The position numbers and the translations under genes are program-made. From JAMXLO01 sp963726125 (lineage in GTDB: Bacteria; Pseudomonadota; Alphaproteobacteria; Acetobacterales; Acetobacteraceae), in contig CAVSBG010000013.1 in assembly GCA_963726125.1 (NCBI GenBank), positions 186,001 through 250,000 of the forward strand: a DNA stretch of 64,000 bases, in the 5' to 3' direction. The notes beneath the pieces were generated by a model, which saw only the letters and a program-made list of their open reading frames with translations, was not told the origin of the DNA and ran no database searches. This document shows positions 18,296 to 28,423 of this stretch, piece after piece. The first letter of the stretch is position 1. Each line of letters starts with the position of its first letter.

Positions 18296-20886
18296 ATGAC
18301 GCAAAACAACTTTGCCGTCGGTTCGCAGGTCGATCTCAATAATGCGATAGAAACGATCGACAGTACGACGACTGCCGGCACCTACACCATCACGCTGACC
18401 GGCGATATCACGGCGGCGGGCAGTACCCGGAGGGTACTATGCGCTAAGCTTGGCGCCCGGCGTTGTGGTGGACATCGATGGCGCAAACCACACGATCAGT
18501 GGCGAGGCTTTCAACGAGGCGTTCTACGGTGGGCTGGCGGTCACCACCGGGACCGTCTCGATCAGCGACCTGACCCTGCAGGACACGCTGGCGCGCGGCC
18601 AGCACGGCCAGAACGGTGGTGGCGGCGGCGGCGCGGGGTTGGGCGGCGGGCTGTTCGTCGGCCCGGACGCGAAGGTCAGCCTGAGCAACGTGCAATTCGT
18701 GGACGACGCGGCGCAAGGCGGCGCCGGTGGTTCCGCCGCCCCGGGCGAGGGCGCCGCCGGTGGCCATTCGAGCCTGATTTACCCGGCGCTGGGCGGCGGC
18801 GGCACCGCCGGGGTCGCGGGCACGCCCGGCACCGACTCGGACACGCCCGGCGGCGACGGCGGCGACGGCATGGGCGGCGGGTTCGGTGTGGCCGGCGGGG
18901 ACGGCGGCGGCGGTGGCGAGGGCTTCGTGCCGGGGACGTTTACCGGCCAGGCCGGCAGCGACGGCGGGAACGGCGGCAAGGGCGGCCTGGGCGGCATCGG
19001 CGGCGATGGCGGCAATGGTGGGCCCGGCGGCGATGGCGGCTCCGGCAGCGCCCCGATCGTCGCACCCTTTGACGGCGGTGATGCAGGCAACGGCGGTGCC
19101 GCCGGCGATGCCGGCGACGGCGGCTATGGCGCTGGCGGCGGCGCCGGCGAACCGGGCGGCGTCGGCGGCCGTGGCGAGCTGGGCGAGGCCGTTCCGTTCA
19201 ATCCCGACGGTATACCGTCGGACGGCGGGGACGGCGGCGACGGCAGCAAGGGTGGCGATGGCGGCTTCGGCGGCGGCGGCGGTGCCGGCGGCGCGGGTGG
19301 CTTCGGCGGCGGCGGCGGCACCGGGCAAGGCGTCGACGGCGCCAACGGCGGTGCGGGTGGCAAGGGCGGCGATGGCGGCAACGGCGATTTTGGTGCCGGC
19401 GGCGGCGGTGGTGGACCGGGCGGCAACAGCGGCCAGGCGGGGCCGACCAATGCCGGCGTCGGATCGCCCGGTTCGGCTGGGGCGGTCGGCACGGGCGGAC
19501 AGCCCGGCCTTGGCGGCTTCGGCGGCGGCAAGGGCGCGGCGGGTTCCAACGGTTTTGCGCCTGTCGGAGCCGAATCCCCTTACACAATCGCCCAGCCGTT
19601 TGGCGGCGCGGGCGGCGGCGGCCTGGGGGCAGGCGGAGCCATCTTCGTCGCCGATGGCGGTCAGCTCACGGTCGACGGCGGGCTGATCACCGGCGGCACC
19701 GTCGTCGGCGGCGCGCTCGGGCGGCCCGGGCGCCGGCCAGGGCAGCGCCTACGGCAGCGGGATGTTCATCGACGGCGACACCACCGTTTCGCTCGCCGCG
19801 CCGACCGGCACGACCCTGACGATCGGCAACGTGATCGCCGATGAACAGGGTTCCGGTGGCATCGGCAAAGGCACGCTGTCGATCGGGGCGGGTGGGACGG
19901 TGGACCTGGATGCCACCAACACCTTCGCCGGCGGTATCACGGTCAAAGGCGGAACACTCGGACTGTTGGCCCCGGGAGCCGCGGGTTCCGGCCAGATCAC
20001 CTTCGATGCATCAGGCGATCCCACGCTGCTGTTTCCCTCCACAGCCGCTCCGTCCAACCCGATCGCGGGGCTGGGCCCGGGCGACTTCATCGGGGTGACC
20101 GACAAGACACTGTCCGGCGACCTGTACACCGGCAGCTCGCTGGTGATCGATTTCGCCGGCGGGGGCAGCGTGACGCTGAACGTCGTCGGCAGCTACAAGC
20201 AGTCCGACTTCCCCATCATCGACAACCAGGTCGCCGTCACCTGCTTCCTGGCCGGCACCGCCATCCTGGGGCCGGCTGGGGACGTGGCGGTCGAGGATCT
20301 GCGGGTCGGCGACATGGTGATGACGCTAACCGGTGACGAGCTTCGGCCAGAGCCCGTGCGCTGGATTGGCCGTCGGCAGGTCGACCCAGCACGCCACCCC
20401 AGGCCGTGTGATGTGCTGCCCGTGCGCGTGCGCCGCGGTGCGTTCGGCAACGGCGTGCCACGGCGCGACCTGTTTCTGTCCCCCAATCACGCTGTCTTTG
20501 CCGATGATGTGCTGATCCCGGTGAAATATCTCATCGACGGCGCAGGCATTCGACAGATGCCGTCTGCCGCCCGATTCACTTATTTTCATATCGAACTGGA
20601 CTACCACAGCGTGGTGCTCGCCGAAGGGCTGCCCTGCGAGAGCTACCTGGAAACCGGCGACCGTCGGATGTTCGAAAATGCCGGGGTGCCGGTTGCCTTG
20701 CACGCCGATTTCACTACCCTGGCCTGGGACGCCCTCGGGTACGCGCCCCTGGTCGTGACTGGCCCTAAACTGCTGGCGGTGCGTGCTCGGCTGGCCGCGC
20801 TCGCGCCAGTCTCGCTGCCGGCACATCCTGACGCGGACGAAGTGGTGTCATTCGAACCGCCTTCTGAGATGCTGCAACGCGCTTGA
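18296..20886 (+). pseudogene. glycine-rich (PGRS-like) surface protein with C-terminal Hint_2 domain, two +1 frameshifts
   Basis: ATG 18296 follows GGGGG at 18286-18290. Three frames join into one ~860-residue protein. It has an N-terminal beta-helix-like stretch (AVGSQVDLNNAIETID), a very long GGxGG tract (about 18610-19720), an autotransporter-like strand region (TNTFAGGITVKGGTLGL), then Hint: VTCFLAGTAILGPAGDVAVE and LFLSPNHAVFADDVLIPVKY. Shifts lie at the CCC run 18426-18428 and the GGG run 19719-19721; dropping one base at each restores the frame. Hint domains autoprocess proteins from inteins, hedgehogs and bacterial exoproteins. The gene is likely exported but has no classical signal peptide. 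Confidence 0.7.
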
Positions 20887-21287
20887 AGCTGCTGAACTCG
20901 ACCGCTCGTGCGCGAGCGGCACTCTTGCGCGACCGGCCGCTGTCCTCGTCTGGCAGTCTCGAGGGCGGAGGCTGCTCTGAGAAACGCCGGGTAACCGGGA
21001 TCGGGCGCTACCTGCCGGGGAATGGACGAACGTCAGCTTCACGTTACCCGACGCTCGAAGGCTGCCGCTCCGGATCCGGCCAACTGTAGCCGCGAAGCGA
21101 ATGCCCGTGTTTCCGCAGCGATCCCCGAAGGCGGATCGGCTGCATCCCCTCCCGAGCCGAAATTCAAACTGAGGCACTGCTGGCCCGGCAGTGCGGTCCC
21201 GGAGATCCAGCCGATGCCGCCGTCGCGCCAAGGATGGCAGAGCATCATCTCGCCCGCTATACCGGTCGCTTACAGAACAGCCAGGAC
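20887..21287. other. intergenic before purL, no recognisable gene
   Basis: About 400 bases. Only short ORFs occur, with no similarity I recognise and no ribosome sites. It presumably holds the purL promoter, because the preceding gene is unrelated. Confidence 0.4.
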
Positions 21288-23516
21288 ATGACCGACTCCG
21301 CAAGCCCATCTCCAATCGTCTCCCAAGCGCTCGCCGCGGAATTCGGCCTGAGCGCCGAGGAATACGCCAAGGTCCTGGAGATCATGGGCCGCACGCCCTC
21401 GCTGACGGAACTCGGCGTGTTCAGCGTCATGTGGTCGGAGCACTGCTCCTACAAATCCTCCCGGGTCTGGTTGCGGCAGTTGCCGACCAAGGCGGCGTGG
21501 GTGATCCATGGTCCGGGTGAGAACGCCGGTGTCGTGGACATCGGCGACGGGCTGGCGGCGGTCTTCAAGATGGAGAGCCACAACCACCCAAGCTTCATCG
21601 AGCCTTACCAGGGCGCGGCGACCGGTGTCGGCGGCATTCTACGCGACGTGTTCACCATGGGCGCGCGGCCGATCGCCAACCTCAACGCGCTGCGCTTTGG
21701 CTCGCCGAACAATCCGATGACCAAGCGCATCGTCGATGGCGTGGTGCGCGGCATCGGCGGCTACGGCAATTGCGTCGGCGTTCCGACTGTCGGCGGCGAG
21801 ATCAATTTCCACCCCGCCTATGACGGCAATCCGCTGGTCAATGCGATGACCGTGGGGATTGCGCCGAAGGATCGCATTTTCCTCAGTGCCGCGGCGGGTG
21901 TCGGCAACCCCGTGGTGTATGTCGGCTCAAAGACCGGGCGCGACGGCATCCACGGTGCGACGATGGCCTCGGCTGAATTTGCCGCCGACGCCGAGGAAAA
22001 GCGCCCCACCGTGCAGGTCGGCGACCCCTTCACCGAGAAGCTGCTGATCGAGGCGTGCCTGGAACTGATGGCCACCGATGCCATCGTTGCCATCCAGGAC
22101 ATGGGCGCCGCTGGCCTGACCAGTTCGTCCGTCGAGATGGCCGGCAAGGGCGGCGTCGGCATCGAGCTCGACCTGGACAAGGTGCCGGCGCGCGAGACCG
22201 GCATGACCGCCTACGAGTTCATGCTGTCGGAGAGCCAGGAACGCATGCTGATGGTGCTGCGGCCCGACCGCGAGGACACCGCGCGCGCCATCTTTGAGAA
22301 ATGGGAACTGGACTTTGCGGTGATCGGCCACCTGACCGACAGCGGCCGCATCGTGGTGCGGCACAACGGCGTGGTCGAGGCCGACATCCCGCTGGCGCCG
22401 TTGAACGACGAGGCGCCGCTGTATCACCGCACCACCGCCGAGACGAAGAAGCTGCCGCAGATCAACGCCGCCAAGATCGAGGATCGCGTCGGCCTCACCG
22501 CGGCTCTGTGGAAGCTGATCGGGTGCCCGGATCTGTGCTCACGGGCGTGGGTGTGGGACCAGTACGACAGCACGGTTGGCGGCCAGACGGTGAAGCGTCC
22601 CGGTGCCGCGGACGCCGCGGTCGTGAAGCTGGAGGGGCTGTCCCGCGCGTTGGCGCTGACCACCGACTGCACGCCCCGCTACTGCGCGGCCGACCCGGAG
22701 GCTGGTGGGATGCAGGCTGTTGCCGAGGCATGGCGCAACCTGACCGCAGTCGGTGCGCGTCCGTTGGCGCTGACCGACAACATGAATTTCGGCAACCCTG
22801 AACGCCCCGAGATCATGGGCCAGTTCGCCGCCGCGATCCGCGGCATGGCCGCTGCCTGCGAGGCGCTCGACTTCCCGGTCGTGTCCGGCAACGTCAGCCT
22901 CTACAATGAGACGCGCAATCCAGCCGGTACGGTGCGCGCGATCCTGCCGACGCCGGCAATCGGTGGACTCGGCGTGCTGGACGATGCGGCAGATGCGGTC
23001 GGGATCGCGCTCGGATCATGGCTCGATGTCGTGCTGGTGGGCACGACGAAGGGCTGGCTCGGACAGTCGCTGTGGCTGCGTGAGATTGCCGGCCGGGAGG
23101 AGGGCGCGCCACCGCCCGTTGACCTCCCCGCCGAACGCGCCACCGGCGATTTCGTCCGCGCACAGATCCTGGCCGGCAACGTCCGCGCCTGCCACGACGT
23201 GTCCGACGGCGGCGTGCTGGTGGCGGTGGCGGAAATGGCGATGGCCGGCATGACCGGCGTCCGATTCTTCACCAGTCCACGCGACGTCCCCAGCCATGCC
23301 TGGTGGTTCGGCGAGGACCAGGGTCGCTACCTGCTCGCCGTGGCCGACTCCGCCACGCTGATCCGTGCCGCGGAATCGGCCGGATTGCAGGCCATGCGTA
23401 TCGGCACCTCCGGCGGACAGGATTTGACACTGCCGGATGGCGGCACAATATCCGTGCGGGCGTTGCGCACGGCGCACGAACGCTTCTTCCCGTCCTGGAT
23501 GGACGGGGACGGATAA
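21288..23516 (+). CDS. purL: phosphoribosylformylglycinamidine synthase subunit PurL
   Basis: 742 residues, the short (bacterial, three-component) form. Conserved blocks: FSVMWSEHCSYKSSRVWLRQ, KMESHNHPSFIEPYQGAATG (the catalytic His and ATP motif) and the C-terminal CHDVSDGGVLVAVAEMAMAG. ATG 21288 is preferred over one 54 bp upstream because of the CCAGGA just ahead. It makes FGAM with PurS and PurQ and is followed 16 bp later by bolA. Confidence 0.97.
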   Translation: MTDSASPSPIVSQALAAEFGLSAEEYAKVLEIMGRTPSLTELGVFSVMWSEHCSYKSSRVWLRQLPTKAAWVIHGPGENAGVVDIGDGLAAVFKMESHNHPSFIEPYQGAATGVGGILRDVFTMGARPIANLNALRFGSPNNPMTKRIVDGVVRGIGGYGNCVGVPTVGGEINFHPAYDGNPLVNAMTVGIAPKDRIFLSAAAGVGNPVVYVGSKTGRDGIHGATMASAEFAADAEEKRPTVQVGDPFTEKLLIEACLELMATDAIVAIQDMGAAGLTSSSVEMAGKGGVGIELDLDKVPARETGMTAYEFMLSESQERMLMVLRPDREDTARAIFEKWELDFAVIGHLTDSGRIVVRHNGVVEADIPLAPLNDEAPLYHRTTAETKKLPQINAAKIEDRVGLTAALWKLIGCPDLCSRAWVWDQYDSTVGGQTVKRPGAADAAVVKLEGLSRALALTTDCTPRYCAADPEAGGMQAVAEAWRNLTAVGARPLALTDNMNFGNPERPEIMGQFAAAIRGMAAACEALDFPVVSGNVSLYNETRNPAGTVRAILPTPAIGGLGVLDDAADAVGIALGSWLDVVLVGTTKGWLGQSLWLREIAGREEGAPPPVDLPAERATGDFVRAQILAGNVRACHDVSDGGVLVAVAEMAMAGMTGVRFFTSPRDVPSHAWWFGEDQGRYLLAVADSATLIRAAESAGLQAMRIGTSGGQDLTLPDGGTISVRALRTAHERFFPSWMDGDG

Positions 23517-23532
23517 CCAGGGGAGAGCCGGC

Positions 23533-23766
23533 ATGGCGATGGCGGCCAATGAGATCGAGGCGCTGATCAAGGCGGCGATCCCCGATGCGCGCGTCACCGT
23601 CGAGGATCTCGCCGGCGACGGCGATCACTACGCCGCTACCGTGGTCTCCGAAGCGTTCCGTGGCGTTCCTCGTGTGAAGCAGCACCAAATTGTCTATGCC
23701 GCGCTGCGCGGCCGAATGGGGGGCGAGCTGCACGCCCTCGCTTTGCAAACCTCAGCCCCAGAGTAG
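23533..23766 (+). CDS. bolA: BolA-family protein
   Basis: 77 residues with the BolA core (DGDHYAATVVSEAFRGVPRV and KQHQIVYAALRGRMGGELHA), including the conserved His that helps bind a shared [2Fe-2S] cluster with monothiol glutaredoxins. The gene directly precedes grxD, the classical partner, and follows purL with GGGAGAGCC as ribosome site. Confidence 0.93.
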   Translation: MAMAANEIEALIKAAIPDARVTVEDLAGDGDHYAATVVSEAFRGVPRVKQHQIVYAALRGRMGGELHALALQTSAPE

Positions 23767-23778
23767 GAGCTTTTCCCG

Positions 23779-24117
23779 ATGGCCAACGACGTGAACGAGC
23801 GTATTCAGAGCGAGATCGATGAAGCGCCGGTGATGCTCTACATGAAGGGCACCGCGATGTTCCCGCAATGCGGGTTCTCGGCGCGGGTAGTGCAGATCCT
23901 CACGCACATGGGCGTGCCGTTCAAGACGGCCAACGTGCTGGAGGACGCCGAACTGCGCGAGGGCATCAAGCAGTTCTCCCAGTGGCCGACAATTCCGCAG
24001 CTCTATGTGAAGGGCGAGTTTGTCGGCGGTTGCGACATCATCACCGAGATGTTCCAGTCGGGCGAACTGGAGACACTGATGGCCGAGAAGGGTGTCGAGC
24101 ACAAGACCGAGGCGTAG
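23779..24117 (+). CDS. grxD: Grx4-type monothiol glutaredoxin
   Basis: 112 residues. The active site FPQCGFSARVVQIL has the CGFS motif of monothiol glutaredoxins; WPTIPQLYVKGEFVGGCDII holds the glutathione-binding cis-Pro and GG motifs. It carries and delivers [2Fe-2S] clusters, normally with BolA, encoded immediately upstream. Confidence 0.95.
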   Translation: MANDVNERIQSEIDEAPVMLYMKGTAMFPQCGFSARVVQILTHMGVPFKTANVLEDAELREGIKQFSQWPTIPQLYVKGEFVGGCDIITEMFQSGELETLMAEKGVEHKTEA

Positions 24118-24142
24118 TCGCCCGTTAACGGTTTGTTGTGAA

Positions 24143-24173
24143 CCGATGCGCACGCTGGCGGCGTGCGCATCGG
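24143..24173 (+). promoter_or_regulatory. perfect hairpin overlapping the glycosyltransferase start
   Basis: CCGATGCGCACGC (24143-24155) pairs over 13 bp with GCGTGCGCATCGG (24161-24173) around a 5-nt loop. The GTG start at 24163 lies in the right arm. It may end grxD transcription or mask translation initiation of the glycosyltransferase; no T-run follows. Confidence 0.55.
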
Positions 24174-25188
24174 CATTGTCATCCCTGCCTATAATGCTGC
24201 CCAGTGGGTCGGTGACGCGATCGGGTCGGTGATCGCGCAGACGTATCGCGATTGGTCAATGGTCGTGGTCGATGATGGATCGAATGACGCGACCGGCGCG
24301 GTGGTGGCCGGGTTCGCAGATCACCGTATCCGATTGGTGCGACAGCCGAATGCCGGCGTGTCAGCGGCGCGCAACCGAGGCGTGGCGGTGCTTGCGGGCG
24401 GCGCCCCCTCCCGTACCCTCCCCGGCTTCGCGGGAGAGGGAAGTGGGCAACAGCGCCAGCACCCCCTGTCCCGCGAAGCGGGTGAGGGTTGGGGAGGGGG
24501 ATCCGCGTGTCTGTTCCTCGATGCCGACGACTCACTTGCTCCAGATGCGCTCTCACGCCTGCTCACCGCCCTGGAATCATCGCCGGACGCCGCAGCCGCC
24601 GTCGGCGCCTATACATTCGCTGATACACACCGCATCCGGCGCGCGCCGTCCGGTGACCTTCTGCCGCGCCTGCTGATCCGCAACCTGTTCGCCAATGGCG
24701 GGCATGTGTTGATCCGCGGCGAGGTCCTCCAGCGTGCCGGCGGCTTCCTGACCGACATCGCGTATGGCGAGGACTGGGAATTCTGGACCCGCATCGCCCT
24801 CCAGGGCCCGGTCGCCGCGGTACCCGGGCCGCCGATACTGTTCGTGCGGCAGCATGCAGGCAGCGCCTATTACCGCCTGGCCACCAATCCGGATGCATTC
24901 GCCCCGTGCATGGCGGCGATCTTCGCCAATCCGGCCCTGCACGCGCGGTTTGGATCAGCGGGCCTCGCGGCAATTCAACGACGCACCGAGGCTGAAAACG
25001 CCTGGGTCATCGGCCGCGAACTGATGCGGCATGGCCGCAGGGTCCACGGCCTCATGCGGTTGCGTCATTCGTTTCTTGCGCGTCCGAGCGTCCGACGAGC
25101 CGTCCTGATTGCCGCAGCACATTTACTGCCGCTGCTGCCGGTTCGATTGCATGGACCATTCCGAGCCTACGAGGTGTCCAACATATGA
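24163..25188 (+). CDS. GT2-family glycosyltransferase with in-frame REP-like insertion (341 aa)
   Basis: GT-A fold transferase: start MRIGIVIPAYNAAQWVGDAI, VVVDDGSNDATG with the UDP-binding Asp, NAGVSAARNRGVAV, and the DxD motif in CLFLDADDSLAPDAL. Between RNRGVAVLAGG and ACLFLDADD sits a ~34-residue Gly/Arg/Pro-rich segment (residues ~81-114) encoded by a copy of the dispersed palindromic repeat (24403-24500). The frame is kept on both sides. Normal GT2 enzymes have only a few residues there. Whether the enzyme still works is unknown, because the insertion borders the catalytic DxD. Confidence 0.85.
   Translation: MRIGIVIPAYNAAQWVGDAIGSVIAQTYRDWSMVVVDDGSNDATGAVVAGFADHRIRLVRQPNAGVSAARNRGVAVLAGGAPSRTLPGFAGEGSGQQRQHPLSREAGEGWGGGSACLFLDADDSLAPDALSRLLTALESSPDAAAAVGAYTFADTHRIRRAPSGDLLPRLLIRNLFANGGHVLIRGEVLQRAGGFLTDIAYGEDWEFWTRIALQGPVAAVPGPPILFVRQHAGSAYYRLATNPDAFAPCMAAIFANPALHARFGSAGLAAIQRRTEAENAWVIGRELMRHGRRVHGLMRLRHSFLARPSVRRAVLIAAAHLLPLLPVRLHGPFRAYEVSNI
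24403..24500. repeat. REP-like palindromic element inside a coding region
   Basis: GCCCCCTCCC-GTACCCTCCCC, hairpin GGCTTCGCGGGAGAGGGA, a divergent centre, then CCCGCGAAGCGGGTGAGGG and TTGGGGAGGGGG. It has the same architecture as the intergenic copies at 14179 and 44281 but with several substitutions, suggesting that it has been resident for some time under coding constraint. Confidence 0.85.
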
Positions 25189-25230
25189 GGTTGCATCCAC
25201 CCCGGTGATCGTGGCCGTATCGCCTCCGAC

Positions 25231-27117
25231 ATGGCGACGACAACCATCGCGGCCCAGCCGTTGACAACACCGACCCCGGCCATCGGTGCACTCGCCGTGG
25301 GCGCGCTAGGTGTCGTCTATGGCGATATTGGCACCAGTCCCCTTTACACAGTGAAGACCGCGCTCGAGTGGGCTGGCGGCGCAACGCCCGATATCGCCCT
25401 CGGCATACTGTCCCTGATCGTCTGGACGTTGCTGATCACCACCTCGGTCAAATATGTGGCACTCGTCATGCGTGCGGACAACGAAGGTGAGGGCGGTATT
25501 CTCGCGCTGATGTCGCTGCTTGGTTTCCGCCAGCGCGAACGTGCCGGCGTCATCGCCATCGGCCTGCTGGGCGCCGCGTTGCTGTACGGCGACGGTGCCA
25601 TCACGCCGGCGATTTCCGTGCTGAGTGCGCTGGAAGGTTTGAGGAAACCGTTTCCGCAGATCATACCCTATCTTCTGCCGCTGACCGTCGTCATCCTGAT
25701 CGGTCTGTTCGCGTTGCAACGTCAGGGCACTGCGCAGATCGGCCGCATGTTCGGGCCGATCATGGTCGTCTGGTTCATCACCATCGGTACGCTGGGACTG
25801 ATCGGCGTGACGTCGCATCCAAGCGTCCTGTGGGCGCTCGATCCCCGCTATGGCATCCACTATCTGCTGACGCACGAAATCCACGGCACCATCGTATTGG
25901 GTGCAGTGTTCCTATGTGCCACCGGAGCCGAGGCGCTCTATGCGGATATGGGCCAGTTCGGACGTCCCGCCATTCGCCTCGGATGGTATGGCTTCGTGCT
26001 GCCGGCCCTGGTGCTCAGCTATTCGGGCCAGATCGCGCTGGTGGTCGATGGTGTGGCCACACCTGGCGACAACCCATTCTTCGCATTGTCGCTCGCACAT
26101 CTTCGCTTGCCGCTGGTGATACTGTCTACAATCGCGACCGTCATCGCCAGCCAGTCGATCATCAGTGGCGTCTTCTCCATGACGCGGCAGGCCATCCAGA
26201 TCGGCTTATGTCCGCGGCTGAATGTCACCCAGACCTCCGCCGAGGGATACGGACAGATCTATTTCGGCAGCGTGAACTGGATGCTGATGGTATTCACCGT
26301 GGTGTTGGCGGTGTCGTTTGGTTCGTCGGACAACCTGGCGGCCGCGTTCGGCATCGCCGTGTCGCTGACCATGCTGCTGACGACAATATTGTTGTTCCTG
26401 GCGATGCGCGAGGTTTGGGGGTGGCCACTGCTTCCGAGCGCCATCCTCGCCGGTTTTCTGCTGGTGGTGGACCTGTCGTTCGTCGTCGCCAACCTGACAA
26501 AGTTATTCGAAGGCGGCTGGGTGCCGTTGGTGGCCGCTGGCGCCATCTTCTTCCTGATGTCGACATGGCGTAAGGGCCGCGCCGTCCTGCTGCACAAGCT
26601 GGAGCGCGATCCCCAGCCGTTGGTCGGCTTCCTGGCGCAGATGCAGAAGACCCAGCGCGTGCCAGGCACAGCTGTCTACCTGAGCCGGCGCCTCGACATC
26701 GTTCCGGTGCCGATGCTGCACAACCTGAAGCACTACAAGGTGCTGCACGAACGCAACGTGATCGTGCACGTCGTCACCGAGCACGTGCCGCGCGTCGCCA
26801 ACCACCATCGGGCGGACGTGACAGCACTTGGCGGCGAGGTCTACACCATCGTGCTCCACTATGGGTTCATGGATCACCCCAACATCCCAAGAGCGCTGGA
26901 GGCGTGCAAGGAATTGGTGGAGAGGATGCACTTCGACATGATGCAGACATCGTTCTTCCTGGCCCGGGAGTCCATCGGCGCCGCCAGTCCGTCGGCGTTG
27001 AGCAGCGTGCGGCGACAACTGTTCATTGCGATGCATCGCAACGCCCAGGATGCGACGGCGTTCTTCCAAATCCCGCCCAACCGCATGGTCGAATTGGGGT
27101 CGCGGATCGAGATTTAG
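25231..27117 (+). CDS. kup: KUP/HAK/KT-family potassium uptake protein
   Basis: 628 residues with about twelve membrane helices and a C-terminal cytoplasmic domain. The signature GALGVVYGDIGTSPLYTVKT and GEGGILALMSLLGFRQRERA are diagnostic, as is GDGAITPAISVLSALEGL. It takes up K+ at the inner membrane, probably by proton symport. It is a single gene with no evident operon partner; Met at 25231 is the plausible start. Confidence 0.95.
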   Translation: MATTTIAAQPLTTPTPAIGALAVGALGVVYGDIGTSPLYTVKTALEWAGGATPDIALGILSLIVWTLLITTSVKYVALVMRADNEGEGGILALMSLLGFRQRERAGVIAIGLLGAALLYGDGAITPAISVLSALEGLRKPFPQIIPYLLPLTVVILIGLFALQRQGTAQIGRMFGPIMVVWFITIGTLGLIGVTSHPSVLWALDPRYGIHYLLTHEIHGTIVLGAVFLCATGAEALYADMGQFGRPAIRLGWYGFVLPALVLSYSGQIALVVDGVATPGDNPFFALSLAHLRLPLVILSTIATVIASQSIISGVFSMTRQAIQIGLCPRLNVTQTSAEGYGQIYFGSVNWMLMVFTVVLAVSFGSSDNLAAAFGIAVSLTMLLTTILLFLAMREVWGWPLLPSAILAGFLLVVDLSFVVANLTKLFEGGWVPLVAAGAIFFLMSTWRKGRAVLLHKLERDPQPLVGFLAQMQKTQRVPGTAVYLSRRLDIVPVPMLHNLKHYKVLHERNVIVHVVTEHVPRVANHHRADVTALGGEVYTIVLHYGFMDHPNIPRALEACKELVERMHFDMMQTSFFLARESIGAASPSALSSVRRQLFIAMHRNAQDATAFFQIPPNRMVELGSRIEI

Positions 27118-27537
27118 CGACCTCCTATCACTTCCGTAACCATCCAACTGCAGCATCAAAGAAGTACGATTTTCACGCCGGCCGCGCCTCGGGACCGGTC
27201 GCGTTGTGCAACGCCACGTCCTGTATGCGGCGTGCTTCTGGTGCTGAGCCTGCCGGCGCCGTGATGGGCGTCCTTCGGGCGTTCGGCTGACAGCACGCGA
27301 CGTTGGGTGATGCCACGGCGATTGCTCTGGTGCGTCACCCGCGTCGTCACTGGTCGGCCAGCGAGGCGCGTTTTCCCCGGTCGAGCGCTCGGTCACCCAC
27401 GGGAGGCATGCGCGGTGTTCGTGGCAGGACCGTGGCATGGCCCTATCTCTCGGAGTGGTGTGATCGCAAAGACTGTTGACCCGGTCGTCCAGGACGCCTA
27501 CCTGCAATTGCGAGTGTTTCGCATCTAGGGACTCCTG
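27118..27537. other. intergenic, no confident gene
   Basis: 420 bases after kup. A 73-codon ORF (27307-27528) has no recognisable product. No hairpin with T-run or known metal-responsive box was identified ahead of the FTR1 gene. Confidence 0.4.
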
Positions 27538-28381
27538 ATGCTGGCGAGCCTGCTCATCGTCTTTCGCGAAGTCATCGAAGCGGGGCTGATCGTCGGCATC
27601 GTGCTGGCCGCGACACGTGGCGTGCCGCGGCGCGGGCTATGGGTAGCCGGAGGTGTGGTCGGCGGGACGCTGGGGGCCTGCCTCGTGGCGGCATTCGCCG
27701 GAGAACTGGGCGCGTTGTTCAATGGCTCGGGGGCGGAGCTGTTCAACGCCGCAATTCTGCTGACCGCCGTCGGCATGCTGACCTGGCACAACACCTGGAT
27801 GGCGAGCCATGGGCGGGAACTGGCGCGCGAGGTCCGCGCCGTGGGGACTGCCGTCGCGGCGGGCGATCGGCCACTGACCGCGCTGGCGGTCGTCGTTGGC
27901 GTGGCTGTGCTGCGTGAAGGGTCCGAGGTGGTGCTGTTCCTCTATGGCATTTTCGCCGCCGGTGGTACCTCCATAGGCGACATGGTTGGCGGCGGCGCAT
28001 TCGGGATCGTGCTTGGCGCGGCGCTGTCGGCGCTGATCTATCTCGGCTTGCTGGCGGTGCCGGCGCACCGGCTGTTCGCGGTGACTACCGGGCTGATCAC
28101 GCTACTGGCGGCGGGGCTCGCCGCGCAGGCGGTATTCTTCCTGCAGCAGGCCAACTACTTCCAGGGGATGGCGACGCCGCTGTGGGATACCTCGTGGCTG
28201 CTGAGCGAGGACAGCCTGACGGGCCGCCTGCTGCACACGTTGGTTGGCTACACCGCGACGCCGGACGGGGCGCAGCTTGCCGCCTACGGCCTGGTGATCG
28301 CTGATGATGCTGACATTGATGCGGGTGGCGCGCGGGCGGACCGCTGCTGCCCGCCGCCATCCGGCGCCATCGTCTCCCTGA
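27538..28381 (+). CDS. FTR1-family iron permease (C-terminal frame break)
   Basis: Seven-helix iron permease. The two REXXE iron motifs are present: VFREVIEAGLIVGIVLA in helix 1 and VLREGSEVVLFLYGIFAAGG in helix 4. Near 28303 the frame in use turns hydrophilic (LVIADDADIDAGGARADRC), whereas the +1 frame gives MMLTLMRVARGRT, a normal helix end, and stops at 28381, well before the next gene. So one extra base is likely there; uncorrected, the ORF runs to 28560 into the alcohol dehydrogenase. It imports iron, usually with a partner oxidase or periplasmic protein not seen here. Confidence 0.82.
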
Positions 28382-28423
28382 CCGCTACCGCCGTGCTATA
28401 CGGCGTGCGGGGAGGGGTTCGTC

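Noticed and set aside
18600..19720. Repetitive tract considered as a CRISPR or tandem DNA repeat array
   Set aside because: The repeats are irregular Gly codons in a sustained reading frame with no constant spacer and repeat lengths; this is a coding low-complexity region.
20887..21287. Possible coding region ahead of purL on either strand
   Set aside because: Short ORFs without ribosome sites or recognisable residues; treated as non-coding.
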